Notes: a model not told the origin generated them from the letters alone. A stretch of DNA of 64,000 nt from Streptomyces eurocidicus (GCF_002891295.1 NZ_LGUI01000002.1:372001-436000); one strand, 5' to 3'; counted from the first letter of the stretch, positions 52,269 through 63,086 are shown. Made by a program: numbers and translations.

Positions 52269-53503
52269 TGAGCCCCACCGACCCCGGCCCCGCGGCCTCC
52301 GCCGACCGGGAGGCCGTGGACGCCGCCGGGCTGCGCGCCCGTACCGCCGCGCTGCTCGCCGCCCACGACCCCGCCACCACACCGCGCCCGGACTTCCTGC
52401 GGGCCCGCTTCGACGCCGGGCTCGCCTGGGTCCACTTCCCCGAGGGCCTCGGCGGGCTGGGAGCGCCGCGCGCCCTCCAGGCCGTCGTCGACGCCGGACT
52501 GGCCGCGGCCGGCGCCCCCGGGAACGACCCCCGCCGCATCGGCATCGGCCTCGGCATGGCCGCGCCCACCCTCCTCCAGTACGGCACCGAGGAGCAGAAG
52601 CGCCGCTTCCTGCGCCCGTTGTGGACCGGCGAGGAGGTGTGGTGCCAGCTCTTCAGCGAACCGGGCGCCGGCTCCGACCTGGCCGCCCTCGCCACCAGGG
52701 CGGTGCGCGACGGGGACGGCTGGCGGGTCGACGGCCAGAAGGTGTGGACCTCCGGCGCCCACCTCGCCCGCTGGGCGATCCTCCTCGCCCGTACGGACCC
52801 CACGGTGCCCAAGCACGCGGGCCTGACCTACTTCGTCTGCGACATGACCGACCCGGGCGTCGAGGTGCGGCCGCTGCGCCAGATCACCGGCGAGGCCGAG
52901 TTCAACGAGGTGTTCCTGACCGGTGTCCGCATCCCCGACGCCCACCGCCTCGGCGCCGTCGGCGAGGGCTGGAAGGTCGCGCGGACCACCCTCATGAACG
53001 AGCGCGTCGCCATCGGCGGCAGCGGCGCGCCCGGGGAAGCGGGGGAAGGGGGCATGCTCGGGCTCGTCACCGGCACCTGGCGCGGCCGCCCCGAACTGCG
53101 CACCCACGACCTCCACCAGAGGCTGCTGAGGCTGTGGGTGGAGGCGGAGGCGGCCCGGCTCACCGGCGAGCGCCTGCGCCAGCAGCTGCGGCGCGGCCGC
53201 CCCGGGCCGGAGGGCTCCGGCCTGAAGCTGTCCTTCGCCCGCCTCAACCAGGAACTCAGCGGCCTGGAGGTCGAGCTGCTGGCCGAGGACGGCCTGGCGT
53301 ACGGCGACTGGACCATGACCCGGCCCGAGGTCGTCGACTTCACGGGCCGCGACGCCGGCTACCGCTATCTGCGGGCCAAGGGCAACTCCATCGAGGGCGG
53401 CACCTCGGAAGTGCTGCTCAACATCGTCGCCGAGCGCGTACTGGGTCTGCCGCCCGAGCCCCGCACCGACAAGGACCTCCCGTGGAAGGACCTGCCCCGA
53501 TGA
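52268..53503 (+). CDS. Acyl-CoA dehydrogenase, alpha-type subunit
   Basis: 411 residues. The FAD- and substrate-binding segments are VWCQLFSEPGAGSDLAALATRA, VDGQKVWTSGAHLARWAILLARTD and ITGEAEFNEVFLTGVRIPDAHR; the end is KGNSIEGGTSEVLLNIVAERVLGLP. The composition resembles the alpha subunits of the alpha2-beta2 dehydrogenases used on steroid and branched acyl-CoA in actinobacteria. It overlaps the next dehydrogenase gene (ATGA), as expected for a heterotetramer. Confidence 0.92.
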   Translation: MSPTDPGPAASADREAVDAAGLRARTAALLAAHDPATTPRPDFLRARFDAGLAWVHFPEGLGGLGAPRALQAVVDAGLAAAGAPGNDPRRIGIGLGMAAPTLLQYGTEEQKRRFLRPLWTGEEVWCQLFSEPGAGSDLAALATRAVRDGDGWRVDGQKVWTSGAHLARWAILLARTDPTVPKHAGLTYFVCDMTDPGVEVRPLRQITGEAEFNEVFLTGVRIPDAHRLGAVGEGWKVARTTLMNERVAIGGSGAPGEAGEGGMLGLVTGTWRGRPELRTHDLHQRLLRLWVEAEAARLTGERLRQQLRRGRPGPEGSGLKLSFARLNQELSGLEVELLAEDGLAYGDWTMTRPEVVDFTGRDAGYRYLRAKGNSIEGGTSEVLLNIVAERVLGLPPEPRTDKDLPWKDLPR

Positions 53504-54660
53504 CCCCGCAGCCCTCGGCCGCCCTGTCCGCCACCGCGCCGCCGGACCTGCTGTACTCCGAGGCGGAGGAGGACCTGCGCACCGCCGTCCGCTCCCTCCT
53601 CACCCACCGGGGCGCCCCCACCACGGTGCTCGCCGGGGCCGAGAGCGGCCGGCCGTACGACGCGGAGCTCTGGCGGTCCCTGGCCGCCGGCATCGGAACG
53701 GCCGGGCTGCTCGTGCCCGACAAGCTCGGCGGGCAGGGCGCGACCGCCCGCGAGACGGCCGTCGTCCTGGAGGAGCTGGGACGCGCCGTCGCCCCCGTGC
53801 CCCAGCTCACCAGCGCGGTCCTGGCCGTCACCGCGCTCCTCGGCTGCGACACCGGTGACGCCGAGGTGGCCGCGCCGCTCGCCGCCCTCGCCGAGGGCCG
53901 CCGGGTGGGCGCTCTGGCGGTCCCCCTGACCACCCCGCCGGGCGGTCGGCCGGCGGCGACCGTACGGGCCGCGGCCGGGCGGCGGCCGCTGCTCAGCGGC
54001 GAGATCACCGCCGTCGCGGGCGCCGCCGGCGCGGACCTCCTGCTCGTCCCCGCCGACACCGGGCTGTACGCGGTGGACACCGGTGCGGAAGGCGTCCGGA
54101 TCACCCCGGTGACCTCGCTGGACCTCACCCGGCCGCTCGCCCGCGTCACCCTCGCCGAGGCCCCCGGCAGCCTGCTCGCCGGGCCCGGCCGGGCCCGTGA
54201 CGCCGTGGACGCCGCGCTGCTCACGGGGGCCGGACTGCTCGCCTCGGAGCAGCTCGGGGTCGCGGAGTGGTGTCTGGAGGAGACCGTGCGCTATACGGGC
54301 GAGCGCAGGCAGTTCGGCCGCCCCGTCGGCTCGTTCCAGGCGCTCAAGCACCGGCTGGCGGCCCTGTGGCTGGAGGTCGCGTCCGCGCGCGCCGTGGCCC
54401 GGAACGCGGCCGACGCGCTCGCCACCGGCTCACCGGACACGGCGGTCGCGGTCGCCGTGGCGCAGTCCTACTGCGGCGAGGTCGCGGTGCGGGCCGCGCA
54501 GGAGTGCGTACAGCTCCATGGCGGCATCGGCATGACCTGGGAGCACCCGGCCCACCTCTACCTCAAACGCGCCAAGAGCGCCGAGCTCGCGCTCGGCACC
54601 CCGGGGCGCCACCGTGCGGCCCTGGCCCGGCTGGTGGACCTGCCGGGGCCGCCGGACTGA
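53500..54660 (+). CDS. Acyl-CoA dehydrogenase, beta-type subunit
   Basis: 386 residues. It has LLVPDKLGGQGATARETAVVLEELGR near the N-terminus and GERRQFGRPVGSFQALKHRLA and CVQLHGGIGMTWEHPAHLYLKRAK at the C-terminus, but the central substrate loops are degenerate (LPLTTPPGG region), as in beta subunits. It is probably the non-catalytic or FAD-sharing partner of the product of the gene before it. Three-gene operon 51273-54660; substrate unknown. Confidence 0.9.
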   Translation: MTPQPSAALSATAPPDLLYSEAEEDLRTAVRSLLTHRGAPTTVLAGAESGRPYDAELWRSLAAGIGTAGLLVPDKLGGQGATARETAVVLEELGRAVAPVPQLTSAVLAVTALLGCDTGDAEVAAPLAALAEGRRVGALAVPLTTPPGGRPAATVRAAAGRRPLLSGEITAVAGAAGADLLLVPADTGLYAVDTGAEGVRITPVTSLDLTRPLARVTLAEAPGSLLAGPGRARDAVDAALLTGAGLLASEQLGVAEWCLEETVRYTGERRQFGRPVGSFQALKHRLAALWLEVASARAVARNAADALATGSPDTAVAVAVAQSYCGEVAVRAAQECVQLHGGIGMTWEHPAHLYLKRAKSAELALGTPGRHRAALARLVDLPGPPD

Positions 54661-54681
54661 CGCCGTTTCCCGCGTTCCGCC

Positions 54682-55632
54682 TCAGGGGCGGGCGCCGGCC
54701 CCGGCCGGCTCCCGCCCGGGCGCGGCGGCCCCCGTCCCGGAGGCCACCGTCACCGACCGCGGCGCGGCCGTGCGCCGCACCGTCGCGACGGCGACGCCGG
54801 CCAGGACGAGCAGACCGCCGCCGACGGCGCTCGGCGCGGGGACGTTCCCGAGCAGGGCCGCGTCCAGCGCGAGCGCGGCGACCGGCACCGCGTACAGCAC
54901 GAGCGAGGCCGTGGAGGCGGTCGTCGCGCGCAGGGTGCGCGACCAGGTCCAGAAGGCCGTCGCGGTACAGCCGAGGCCCAGCCAGAGGACCGCCGCGGTG
55001 CGGTGGCCGTCGGCCGCCGCGATCTGCCCGACGGCGCCGGGGGCCACGGCCAGCAGGGGCAGCAGGCCGAAGAGGCTGCCGTAGAAGACGCATTCGGCGC
55101 CCGAGTACTTCTTCAGCAGCGGCTTCTGCAGCGCGAAGGACGTGGCCTGGGTAGCGGCGGCGGCGAGGACCATGAGCGCGCCCATGAGGGAGCCGCTGCC
55201 GCCTCCCGTGGTGACCGCGACCAGCAGCGCGCCGGAGAGGGCGACGCCCAGTCCGGCCAGCCCGCGCCGGCCGGGCCGGTCACCGAGGAAGGCCATGCCC
55301 AGGACGGTGGTGAAGACCGGTGAGGCGGCGATCAGCATCGCCGCGGTGCCCGCGTCCACGCTCTCCTCGCCCGCGCACAGCAGCACCTGGTAGGCCGTCA
55401 TACCGGTGAGGCCGAACGCCGCCATGCGCAGGGCGTCGGCGCGCCGCAGCCGACCGATCTTCCCGAGCGCGAGGAAGGGCAGGAGCAGCACCACGGTGAT
55501 GGTGATCCGCAGCAGGGCGATCGCGGCGGGGGAGTAGTCCGGCAGTGCGATCTGGATCGCGGTGAAGGCGGATCCCCACAGCACCGCCGTGGCGGCCATG
55601 GGAAGCCAAGGGGTCGCCGCACGCTGTGCCAT
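54682..55632 (-). CDS. EamA/DMT family transporter
   Basis: 316 residues with ten membrane segments in two EamA repeats: AATAVLWGSAFTAIQIALPDYSPAAIALLRI in the first, cited in part, and QATSFALQKPLLKKYSG opening the second. Proteins of this family export metabolites or amino acids. The C-terminal 30 residues are a hydrophilic tail. It is convergent with the dehydrogenase operon, 21 bases between stops. Its upstream region is unusually AT-rich. Confidence 0.9.
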   Translation of the reverse strand: MAQRAATPWLPMAATAVLWGSAFTAIQIALPDYSPAAIALLRITITVVLLLPFLALGKIGRLRRADALRMAAFGLTGMTAYQVLLCAGEESVDAGTAAMLIAASPVFTTVLGMAFLGDRPGRRGLAGLGVALSGALLVAVTTGGGSGSLMGALMVLAAAATQATSFALQKPLLKKYSGAECVFYGSLFGLLPLLAVAPGAVGQIAAADGHRTAAVLWLGLGCTATAFWTWSRTLRATTASTASLVLYAVPVAALALDAALLGNVPAPSAVGGGLLVLAGVAVATVRRTAAPRSVTVASGTGAAAPGREPAGAGARP

Positions 55633-55716
55633 GGGAAAACACCACCAGCTCGGTCGGGAAGGACTGAGCTGTCAAATTAACAATGGCCGATCTATAAGGC
55701 AAATAATGAATTCTAT

Positions 55717-55732
55717 TTCCTTCCCAAAGGAA
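55717..55732. terminator. Small hairpin in an AT-rich gap after lysX
   Basis: TTCCTT and AAGGAA pair around CCCA, 16 bases past the lysX stop, inside the most AT-rich patch of the window (about 55670-55740). It may end lysX transcription; the rest of the patch probably holds the promoter of the EamA gene. Confidence 0.4.
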
Positions 55733-55748
55733 GTCTTTTAGGTACTGG

Positions 55749-58700
55749 TCAGTGCCTGCGCACCAGGGGGAACGGCAGCGTCTCGCGGATCGACAGGCCC
55801 GTCAGGAACATCACCAGCCGGTCCACCCCCACGCCGAGCCCGCCCGTCGGCGGCATCGCGTACTCCAGGGCCCGCAGGAAGTCCTCGTCCAGCTCCATCG
55901 CCTCCGGGTCGCCGCCCGCCGCCAGCAGCGACTGCGCGGTCAGCCGGCGCCGCTGCTCGATGGGGTCGATCAGCTCCGAGTACGCCGTCCCCAGCTCCGT
56001 GCCGAAGGCCACCAGGTCCCAGCGCTCGGCCAGCCGCGGATCCGCGCGGTGCGGGCGGGTCAGCGGCGAGACGTCGGTGGGGAAGTCCTTGTAGAAGACG
56101 GGCAGCTCCGTCCGCTCCTCGACCAGCCGCTCGTACATCTCCAGCACGATGTCCCCGCGCCCGTGCTCCGGCTTGTGCGGCACCCCGGCCGCGTCGCAGA
56201 GCCCGCGCAGCGTGGCCACCGGCGTGTCCGCGTCGACCTCCTCGCCGAGCGCCTCCGAGAGCGCCCCGTAGACGGTCTTCACCGGCCACGGACCCGAGAT
56301 GTCGTGCTCGACCCGCCTGCCCCCGGCGTCCGTCCGCAGCGCCACCGCCGAGCCGTGCGCGGCGACGGCCGCCCCCTGGATCAGCTCACGGGTGAGGTCG
56401 AGCATCACGTCGTAGTCCGCGAACGCCTGATACGCCTCCAGCATCGTGAATTCGGGATTGTGCTTGTACGAGACGCCCTCGTTGCGGAAGGTGCGGCCCA
56501 TTTCGAAGACCTTTTCCATACCGCCCACGCACAGCCTTTTCAGATACAGCTCGGGCGCGATCCGCAGATACAGGTCGAGGTCGTAGGCGTTGATGTGGGT
56601 GGTGAAGGGCCGGGCGTTCGCACCGCCGTGGATCTGCTGGAGCATCGGCGTCTCGACCTCCAGATAGCCCCGGTCGAGCAGCCCCTGCCGCAGCGCCTGC
56701 ACGGCGGCGCTCCGGGCCCGTACGGTCTGCCGGGCCTCCGGCGAGACCGCCAGGTCCACATAGCGCATCCGCACCCGCGCCTCGGGGTCGGCCAGGCCCC
56801 GGCGCTTGTCCGGCAGCGGGCGCAGACACTTGGCGATCATCCGGCTACGGGTCACGAAGACGGTCGTCTCGCCGTGGTCGGTGGTGCCCACCTCGCCCTC
56901 GGCCTCGATGTGGTCGCCGAGGTCGACGTGGGCGGCGAAGGCCCGGAGGCACTCCGCCCCCGAGTCGTGGCGGGTGAAGGTCAGCTGGAGGTCGCCCGAC
57001 CAGTCGCGCAGCACCGCGAAGGCGACGCCGCCGTGGTTGCGCACCAGCAGCACCCGGCCGGCCACCGTCACCCGCTCGCCCGTACGGGCCGAGGGCGGCA
57101 GCCCCGGGTGCGCGGCCCGCACGGAGGCGAGCGCGTGCGTGCGGCGGGCGTCCACCGGATACGGGTCGACCCCCGCGGCCCGCAGCCGCTCCAGCTTGTT
57201 CCGCCGCACCCGCACCTGCTCGGGCAGGCCCGCGAGCTCGTCCCGCTCCGCGGCCTCCCCGGTGTCGGCGAGACCGAGCTCGGACAGCGACGGCAGGCCC
57301 GCCGTCGACGCGGGCGGGACCATGCCCCGGGGCCGCCGGCCCCGGCGCCACAGCGTGCCCAGGCTCGGCACCGAGACGAAGCCCTCCGCGATGCCCGCCG
57401 CCAGACCGATCCGGGCCAGCGCGCCGGTGTCCGCGTAGCAGAGGAACCGCGGGTGCCACTCGGGGTTGTACTTGACGTTCGAGCGGTAGAGCGCCTCCAG
57501 CTGCCACCACTTGGAGAAGAACAGCAGCAGCCGGCGCCACAGCCGCAGCACCGGCCCCGCGCCGATCCGGGCGCCCTCCTCGAACGCGGAACGGAACACC
57601 GCGAAGTTCAGCGAGACCCGCTTGACACCGAACCGGCCCGCCTGCGCGCACAGCTGCGCGACCATGAACTCCATGACGCCGTTGGGCGCGGCCCGGTCCC
57701 GGCGCATCACGTCCAGCGACACCCCGTCGCGCCCCCAGGGCACGAACGACAGCAGCGCGATCATCCTGCCCTCGCTGTCGAACGCCTCGACCAGCAGGCA
57801 GTCGCCGTCCGCCGGGTCGCCCAGCCGGCCCAGCGCCATCGAGAAGCCCCGCTCGGTCTCGGTGTCCCGCCAGGCGTCGGCGCGGTGGATGACCTCGCCC
57901 ATCTCCTCGTCCGAGAGCGCCGAGTGGCGCCGGATCCGGGTGGTCGCGCCCGTCCGCTCCACCCGGTTGACGGCCTGCCGGGTCACCCGCATCTCCCGGC
58001 CGCCGAGGTCGAACGCGGGCACCTGGAGGATCGCCTCGTCGCCCAGTTGCAGCGCGCTCAGACCCGAGCGCGCGTACGCCTTGGCCCCGGTCTCACCGGC
58101 CCCCATCACGGCCGGCTGCCAGCCGTAGCGGCCCGCGAGCGCGAGCCACGCGTCGATCGCCGGAGTCCACGCCTCCGGGTCGCCCAGGGGGTCGCCGGAC
58201 GCCAGCGCGACCCCGGCCTCGACGCGGTAGGTGACGGCGGCCTTCCCACTGGGGGAGAACACGACGGCCTTGTCGCGGCGGGTCGCGAAGTAGCCCAGCG
58301 AGTCCTGGCTGCCGTAGCGGCCGAGGAGGGCGCGGATGCGTGGCTCCTCGTCGTCGTGCAGCGCCGCCTCCAGCCGCTGCGAGCGGAAGAGCGCCATGGC
58401 GGCGTTGAGCAGCGCGAGCGCGCCGAACAGACCGAGCAGGAAGTACAGCCAGTGCGGCGGGTGCCCGTCGAAGTGCCGGCCGCTGACCAGGCCGCCGCAC
58501 ACCTTGTTGGCGACGAACAGCAGCCGGTTGCCGCCGCCGGGCTCCAGCGAGCCCGGGAACAGCGACACCAGCCCCCAGCCCAGCAGCACGGCGGCGCCGA
58601 GACCGGCCGCCAGCACCAGCAGCGCCCGCAGGAACGCCCCGCGCCGCGACGCCGCGTAGAACTCCCGCCGGGCCAGGACCAGCAGCGTCATCGCGGCCAG

Positions 58701-59123
58701 GCACAGCACCAGCGAGGGGATCGTGTCCCAGTAGCCCACGGCCAGCAGCAGCACGTCGGCGATCAGGAGCAGGGTCAGATAGCCCAGGACGAACCAGAGC
58801 GTGACCCGCTTGCGGGCCGCCATCGCCGCCGCCAGGAGCAGCAGGAAGACGGCGTAGGCGAGGTTGGGCGCCGTCGGGACGGTCAGTGTGTCGAGCGTGC
58901 GGGTCAGCGGCCGCACCGCGCGCCGCAGCGGGGGGATCAGGGACGTGACCGCGCAGAACAGGCCCAGCAGGGCGAAGAAGATCGCGAAGCCGTTGGGCAC
59001 CCGGTGCAGCAGCCGGTGCCAGGCGGACCCCCGGTCGTCGGGGCCCTCCCGGCGGTCCCGCGCGCGCTCCGCCGCGGCGGGCCGGCCCGTGGCGTCCTGC
59101 GCGTCCGGGGCTGTACGGCTCAT
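55749..59123 (-). CDS. lysX: LysX: lysyl-phosphatidylglycerol synthase fused to lysyl-tRNA synthetase
   Basis: 1124 residues, the two-domain actinobacterial LysX. The N-terminal third has about seven membrane segments. The MprF-like transferase domain follows (residues 255-580: [29 protein letters not shown], cited in part). A lysyl-tRNA synthetase starts near 630: OB fold ([26 protein letters not shown], cited in part), class II motif 2 ([18 protein letters not shown]) and motif 3 ([15 protein letters not shown]). It charges tRNA-Lys and transfers lysine to membrane phosphatidylglycerol, lowering surface charge and resisting cationic peptides. Stand-alone gene; 51 bases from the permease gene upstream. 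Confidence 0.95.
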   Translation of the reverse strand: MSRTAPDAQDATGRPAAAERARDRREGPDDRGSAWHRLLHRVPNGFAIFFALLGLFCAVTSLIPPLRRAVRPLTRTLDTLTVPTAPNLAYAVFLLLLAAAMAARKRVTLWFVLGYLTLLLIADVLLLAVGYWDTIPSLVLCLAAMTLLVLARREFYAASRRGAFLRALLVLAAGLGAAVLLGWGLVSLFPGSLEPGGGNRLLFVANKVCGGLVSGRHFDGHPPHWLYFLLGLFGALALLNAAMALFRSQRLEAALHDDEEPRIRALLGRYGSQDSLGYFATRRDKAVVFSPSGKAAVTYRVEAGVALASGDPLGDPEAWTPAIDAWLALAGRYGWQPAVMGAGETGAKAYARSGLSALQLGDEAILQVPAFDLGGREMRVTRQAVNRVERTGATTRIRRHSALSDEEMGEVIHRADAWRDTETERGFSMALGRLGDPADGDCLLVEAFDSEGRMIALLSFVPWGRDGVSLDVMRRDRAAPNGVMEFMVAQLCAQAGRFGVKRVSLNFAVFRSAFEEGARIGAGPVLRLWRRLLLFFSKWWQLEALYRSNVKYNPEWHPRFLCYADTGALARIGLAAGIAEGFVSVPSLGTLWRRGRRPRGMVPPASTAGLPSLSELGLADTGEAAERDELAGLPEQVRVRRNKLERLRAAGVDPYPVDARRTHALASVRAAHPGLPPSARTGERVTVAGRVLLVRNHGGVAFAVLRDWSGDLQLTFTRHDSGAECLRAFAAHVDLGDHIEAEGEVGTTDHGETTVFVTRSRMIAKCLRPLPDKRRGLADPEARVRMRYVDLAVSPEARQTVRARSAAVQALRQGLLDRGYLEVETPMLQQIHGGANARPFTTHINAYDLDLYLRIAPELYLKRLCVGGMEKVFEMGRTFRNEGVSYKHNPEFTMLEAYQAFADYDVMLDLTRELIQGAAVAAHGSAVALRTDAGGRRVEHDISGPWPVKTVYGALSEALGEEVDADTPVATLRGLCDAAGVPHKPEHGRGDIVLEMYERLVEERTELPVFYKDFPTDVSPLTRPHRADPRLAERWDLVAFGTELGTAYSELIDPIEQRRRLTAQSLLAAGGDPEAMELDEDFLRALEYAMPPTGGLGVGVDRLVMFLTGLSIRETLPFPLVRRH

Positions 59124-59174
59124 TGGGCCAGCCTAGGCAAGACGGGCCTGGCCTGCCCGCCGAGCGCGGCGGGG

Positions 59175-61229
59175 TCACCTTCTCTCGGACGAGGCGTCCG
59201 TGACCGGCGGGACGACGTGCGTCGGCGTCGGCGGCTCGCCGCGGCGGACCGCGCCGGGGGCCCGGGGCGTGGCCCGGCGCCGCCGGCGCACGGAGGAACT
59301 CAGCTGCCAGGGCACACTGGTGACCATCACCCCGGGCAGGAACAGCAGCCGCCCCTTCAGCCACAGCGCCGACTGGTTGTGCAGGAAGTTCTCCCACCAG
59401 CGCCCCACGACGTACTCGGGGACGAACACGCTGACGACGTCGCGCGGGCTGTCGCGGTGGAGCGCGCGCACATACGCCACCACCGGACGGGTCACCTCGC
59501 GGTACGGGGACTCCAGGGTCTTGAGCGGCACCTCGATCCCGTACGCGTCCCACCGCTCCCGCAGCGCCCGGGCCTCCTCCGGGTCGACCGCCACCGTGAG
59601 GGCCTCCAGCTCGTCGGGCCGGGTGGCCCTGGCGTAGGCCAGCGCCCGCAGCGTCGGCTTGTGCACCTTGGACACCAGCACGACGGCACGGACCCGCGAC
59701 GGCAGGGCACTCGCCTCGGCGGCGTCGGTGACGGCGAGTTCGGCGGCGGTGTTGTCGTAGTGCCGCCGGATACCGCGCATCATCAGCCACAGCAGCACCG
59801 CGGCGATCACCGCGAGGTACGCGCCCTGGGTGAACTTCGTCAGCAGCACGATGACCAGGACCAGGCCGGTGACCACGGCCCCCACCGCGTTGATCACCCG
59901 CGCGGTGTGGATCCGGCGGCGCGCCGCCGGTGTGGCCTCCTCCCGGAGCATGCCGTTCCAGTGCCGGACCATGCCCGTCTGGGAGAGGGTGAAGGAGGTG
60001 AAGACACCGAGGATGTAGAGGTGGATGAGGCTGGTGACCGACGCGTCGTAGGCCCACAGCAGGGCGGCGGCGACCAGGGCCAGGGCCAGGATGCCGTTGG
60101 AGAACGCGAGCCGGTCGCCCCGTGTGTGCAGCTGGTGCGGCAGATAGCGGTGCTGCGCCAGGATGGACGCCAGCAGCGGGAAGCCGTTGAACGCGGTGTT
60201 CGCGGCCAGGATCAGCACCAGCGCGGTGGCCGCCTGGATGTAGAAGAAGCCGAAGCCGTCCGAGCCGCCGAAGACGGCGGCGGCGAGCTGCGCGATGACC
60301 GTGCGCTGCGGGACCGTGCGGCAGTCGCCCTCGAAACCCGTCAGCCGGCAGGTGTCGGCGGTGATCCGCACATCGGAGATCATCGCCAGCGCGGTGATCC
60401 CGGAGAACATCAGCACCGCGATCAGCCCCATCGCGGCCATCGTGGCGGCGGCGTTGCGGGACTTGGGCTTGCGGAACGCGGGCACGCCGTTGGAGATGGC
60501 CTCCACCCCCGTCAGCGCCGTACAGCCGCTGGAGAACGCCCGGAGCACGAGCAGCAGCAGGGCCAGGCCCGCCAGATCGGTGTCGCCCGGGTCCGGGACG
60601 ATGCCGTAGCGGGCGGACTCCGCCACCGGCGCGTCGCCCACGAGCCAGCGGATCAGCCCGGTCGCGCAGAGCACCGCGATACCGGTGACGAAGAGATAGG
60701 TGGGGGCGGCGAAGGCCCGGCCGGACTCGCGCAGTCCGCGCAGGTTCACCGTCGCCAGCAACGCCACGAATCCCACCGCGAGGGCCGTGCGGTGCTCGTT
60801 CCAGGAGGGAAAGGCGGAGATGATGTTGTCCACGCCGGACGCGACGGAGACCGCCACCGTCATCACATAGTCGACCAGCAGGGACGCGGCCACGACCAGC
60901 CCCGCCGACGCGCCCAGATTGGTCGACACCACCTCGTACGAGCCGCCGCCGGACGGATACGCGTGGACGACCTGCCGGTAGGACAGCACCACGACGGCCA
61001 TCAGCCCCACGACCGCCACCGCCACCCAGGTGGTGAAGTGGAGATAGGCGAGGCCGCCGAGGGTGAGCACCAGCAGGATCTCCTGCGTGGCGTAGGCGAC
61101 GGACGACAGCGGGTCGGAGGCGAAGATGGGCAGCGCCAGCCGTTTCGGCAGCAGCGTCTCCTGCAGGCCCTCGCTGGGCAGGGCCCTGCCTACGACCAAG
61201 CGCTTGACCGCGTCCATGAATCTCGCCAC
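59175..61229 (-). CDS. APC superfamily permease, KimA-like
   Basis: 684 residues with about twelve membrane segments and a long C-terminal cytoplasmic domain. The N-terminus KRLALPIFASDPLSSVAYATQEILLVL and SYRQVVHAYPSGGGSYEV match the KimA/YdaO branch of APC permeases, which import potassium with protons. The last 240 residues include a Usp-like fold (RVRAVVLVSKVHKPTLRALAYA) and a basic Ser/Arg tail. Potassium transport is inferred from family; amino acid transport is the alternative. No c-di-AMP riboswitch is recognisable upstream. GTG start at 61229; Met5 is a possible start. Confidence 0.85.
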   Translation of the reverse strand: MARFMDAVKRLVVGRALPSEGLQETLLPKRLALPIFASDPLSSVAYATQEILLVLTLGGLAYLHFTTWVAVAVVGLMAVVVLSYRQVVHAYPSGGGSYEVVSTNLGASAGLVVAASLLVDYVMTVAVSVASGVDNIISAFPSWNEHRTALAVGFVALLATVNLRGLRESGRAFAAPTYLFVTGIAVLCATGLIRWLVGDAPVAESARYGIVPDPGDTDLAGLALLLLVLRAFSSGCTALTGVEAISNGVPAFRKPKSRNAAATMAAMGLIAVLMFSGITALAMISDVRITADTCRLTGFEGDCRTVPQRTVIAQLAAAVFGGSDGFGFFYIQAATALVLILAANTAFNGFPLLASILAQHRYLPHQLHTRGDRLAFSNGILALALVAAALLWAYDASVTSLIHLYILGVFTSFTLSQTGMVRHWNGMLREEATPAARRRIHTARVINAVGAVVTGLVLVIVLLTKFTQGAYLAVIAAVLLWLMMRGIRRHYDNTAAELAVTDAAEASALPSRVRAVVLVSKVHKPTLRALAYARATRPDELEALTVAVDPEEARALRERWDAYGIEVPLKTLESPYREVTRPVVAYVRALHRDSPRDVVSVFVPEYVVGRWWENFLHNQSALWLKGRLLFLPGVMVTSVPWQLSSSVRRRRRATPRAPGAVRRGEPPTPTHVVPPVTDASSERR

Positions 61230-61414
61230 GACCGTGAGCGTAGAGCGGCATTCCCGATTCAGGAGCCGTCAAGAGATACGAAAGTAAGGGAAAGCAGCCG
61301 AACCAGTGAATTCATACCCGAATGGAGTACAGCCGCCTTCGTGGATATCAGGCCGCAATGGGACAGACTGGCGACAACCGCGCCGCCCGGAAGGTGCCGT
61401 CTGGAAGGTTCGCC

Positions 61415-61609
61415 ATGGCTGTCTCGATCTCCGTGGTCCTACTGCTGCTGATTCTGGCGGTGGTGTTCCTCCGCAACGGCGGGCTGAAGGCGTCACACGC
61501 CTTGGTCTGCGTCCTGCTCGGATTCTTCCTCGCGAGCACGAGCGTCGCCCCGACCATCTACGACGGCATCAACGCCACCACGCGCATCGTCGGCGGTGTG
61601 AAGCCCTGA
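61415..61609 (+). CDS. Small two-segment membrane protein
   Basis: 64 residues from the ATG at 61415, chosen because GGAAGG lies about 5 bases upstream; longer starts add only a hydrophilic stretch. Two hydrophobic segments (VSISVVLLLLILAVVFL; ALVCVLLGFFLAST) are joined by RNGGLKASH. The pattern LKASHALVC...TSVAPTI is one I associate with short conserved Streptomyces proteins of unknown function. It is convergent with the encapsulin shell gene and divergent from the permease. Confidence 0.75.
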   Translation: MAVSISVVLLLLILAVVFLRNGGLKASHALVCVLLGFFLASTSVAPTIYDGINATTRIVGGVKP

Positions 61610-61676
61610 CCCCGCGGTTCCCTCCGGCCGGCCTCGCCGACAGGAGGGCACCACGGACGTCAGGACACCGGGGTGC

Positions 61677-63086
61677 CTACCCGCGGCCGATCTCGACGTC
61701 CTCCAGGACGCCGAGCGCGTCCGGCACGAGGATGGCCGCGGAGTAGTAGGCGCTCACCAGGTAGGACGAGACGGCCTGCTCGCTGATGCCCATGAAACGC
61801 ACATTGAGGCTCGGCTGGTACTCGTCCGGGATGCCGGTCTGGTGCAGGCCCACCACGCCCTGGTTCTCCTCGCCCGTCCGCATGGCGAGGATCGAGCTCG
61901 TCCCCGACTCGGTCACCGGGATCTTGTTGCAGGGCAGCAGCGGCACCCCGCGCCAGGACCGCACGGGGGTTCCCAGGACATCGACGGCCTGCGGGTAGAG
62001 GCCCCGGCTCGTGCACTCCCGGCCGAACGCCGCGATGGTGCGCGGGTGGGCGAGCAGATACTGCGTCTTGCGCCGCCGGGCCAGCAGCTCGTCCAGGTCG
62101 TCCGGGGTGGGCGGGCCCGAGCGGGTGTGGATGCGCTGGCCGAGGTCGGCGTTGTGGAGCAGGCCGAACTCGCGGTTGTTGACGATCTCGTGCTCCTGGC
62201 GCTCACGGAGCGCCTCGACGGTCAGCCGGAGCTGCTGCTCCAGCTGGCTCATCGGCTCGTTGTAGAGGTCGGAGACGCGGGTGTGGACCCGCAGCACCGT
62301 CTGGGCGACGCTCAATTCATATTCGCGCGGCGCCAGTTCGTAGTCGACGAACGTGCCCGGGATCGCCGGCTCGCCCGTGTGCCCGGAGGTCACCGCGATG
62401 TCGGCCTCACCGCGCCGGTTCAGCGGCGGATGGGTCCGGGAGGCGAAGCCCGCGACGTGCGCCCGCAGCGCCTCGGAGCGGTCGGCGAGCTCCTGGAACG
62501 CCTGCAGGGGGAGCGCGAGCACGGTGCAGCGAGTCACCGCCCGCACCGTGAACGGCCAGGTGGCGTCCGGCTCCAGCGGCACCTTCTCACCGAAGTAGTC
62601 GCCGTCGGCCAGCACACCGAGCACGGTCTCGTCGCCGTACTTGCCCGGGCCGGTGCGGTTGAGCTTGCCATGGGCGATCAGGAAGACATGATCGGCCGGG
62701 GCGCCCGCCTCGACGAGCGTGTCGCCCGCCGCGTACTCCCGCTGGACGAAGGCGTCCGCCAGCGCCTCCAGCGCGGCACCGTCCTCGAACCCCCGCAGGA
62801 GCGGCAGCTCGCCCAGCTCCGGTGGGATGACCCGCACCTCGGTGCCGGTCGAGATGAACTCGACCCGGCCGTCGCCGACGGTGTAGGTCAGTCGCCTGTT
62901 CACCCGGTAAGTGCCCGCGGACACCTGCACCCACGGCAGCACGCGCAGCAGCCAGCGGGAGGAGATCCCCTGCATCTGTGGTACGGACTTCGTCGTGGTG
63001 GCGAGCTGCCGTGCGGCGGCTGTGCCCAGGCTGAGCTGGGACTGGCCCGTCTCCCCGGCGTGATCGGGCTCCACTGACGTGGTCAT
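61677..63086 (-). CDS. Family 2B encapsulin shell protein (EshA-like), copy 1
   Basis: 469 residues. The shell part is an HK97-like fold: [31 protein letters not shown] (cited in part), [47 protein letters not shown] and [28 protein letters not shown]. Residues 95-215 are an inserted cyclic-nucleotide-binding-like domain ([39 protein letters not shown]), which marks family 2B. EshA of Streptomyces griseus, linked to aerial growth and antibiotic production, is of this type. Such shells enclose terpene-related enzymes in other species. Copy 2 lies 101 bases upstream on the same strand. Confidence 0.93.
   Translation of the reverse strand: MTTSVEPDHAGETGQSQLSLGTAAARQLATTTKSVPQMQGISSRWLLRVLPWVQVSAGTYRVNRRLTYTVGDGRVEFISTGTEVRVIPPELGELPLLRGFEDGAALEALADAFVQREYAAGDTLVEAGAPADHVFLIAHGKLNRTGPGKYGDETVLGVLADGDYFGEKVPLEPDATWPFTVRAVTRCTVLALPLQAFQELADRSEALRAHVAGFASRTHPPLNRRGEADIAVTSGHTGEPAIPGTFVDYELAPREYELSVAQTVLRVHTRVSDLYNEPMSQLEQQLRLTVEALRERQEHEIVNNREFGLLHNADLGQRIHTRSGPPTPDDLDELLARRRKTQYLLAHPRTIAAFGRECTSRGLYPQAVDVLGTPVRSWRGVPLLPCNKIPVTESGTSSILAMRTGEENQGVVGLHQTGIPDEYQPSLNVRFMGISEQAVSSYLVSAYYSAAILVPDALGVLEDVEIGRG

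Noticed and set aside
61230..61414. A c-di-AMP (ydaO-type) riboswitch upstream of the KimA-like permease
   Set aside because: I looked because KimA relatives are often under this switch, but I see no conserved pseudo-symmetric helices and the gap upstream of the start is short.
55752..61451. A 1899-codon open frame on the plus strand across lysX and the permease gene
   Set aside because: It is the antisense shadow of two clear genes; its product is Arg-, Gln-, His- and Gly-rich with no domain. Long antisense frames are usual in DNA this GC-rich.
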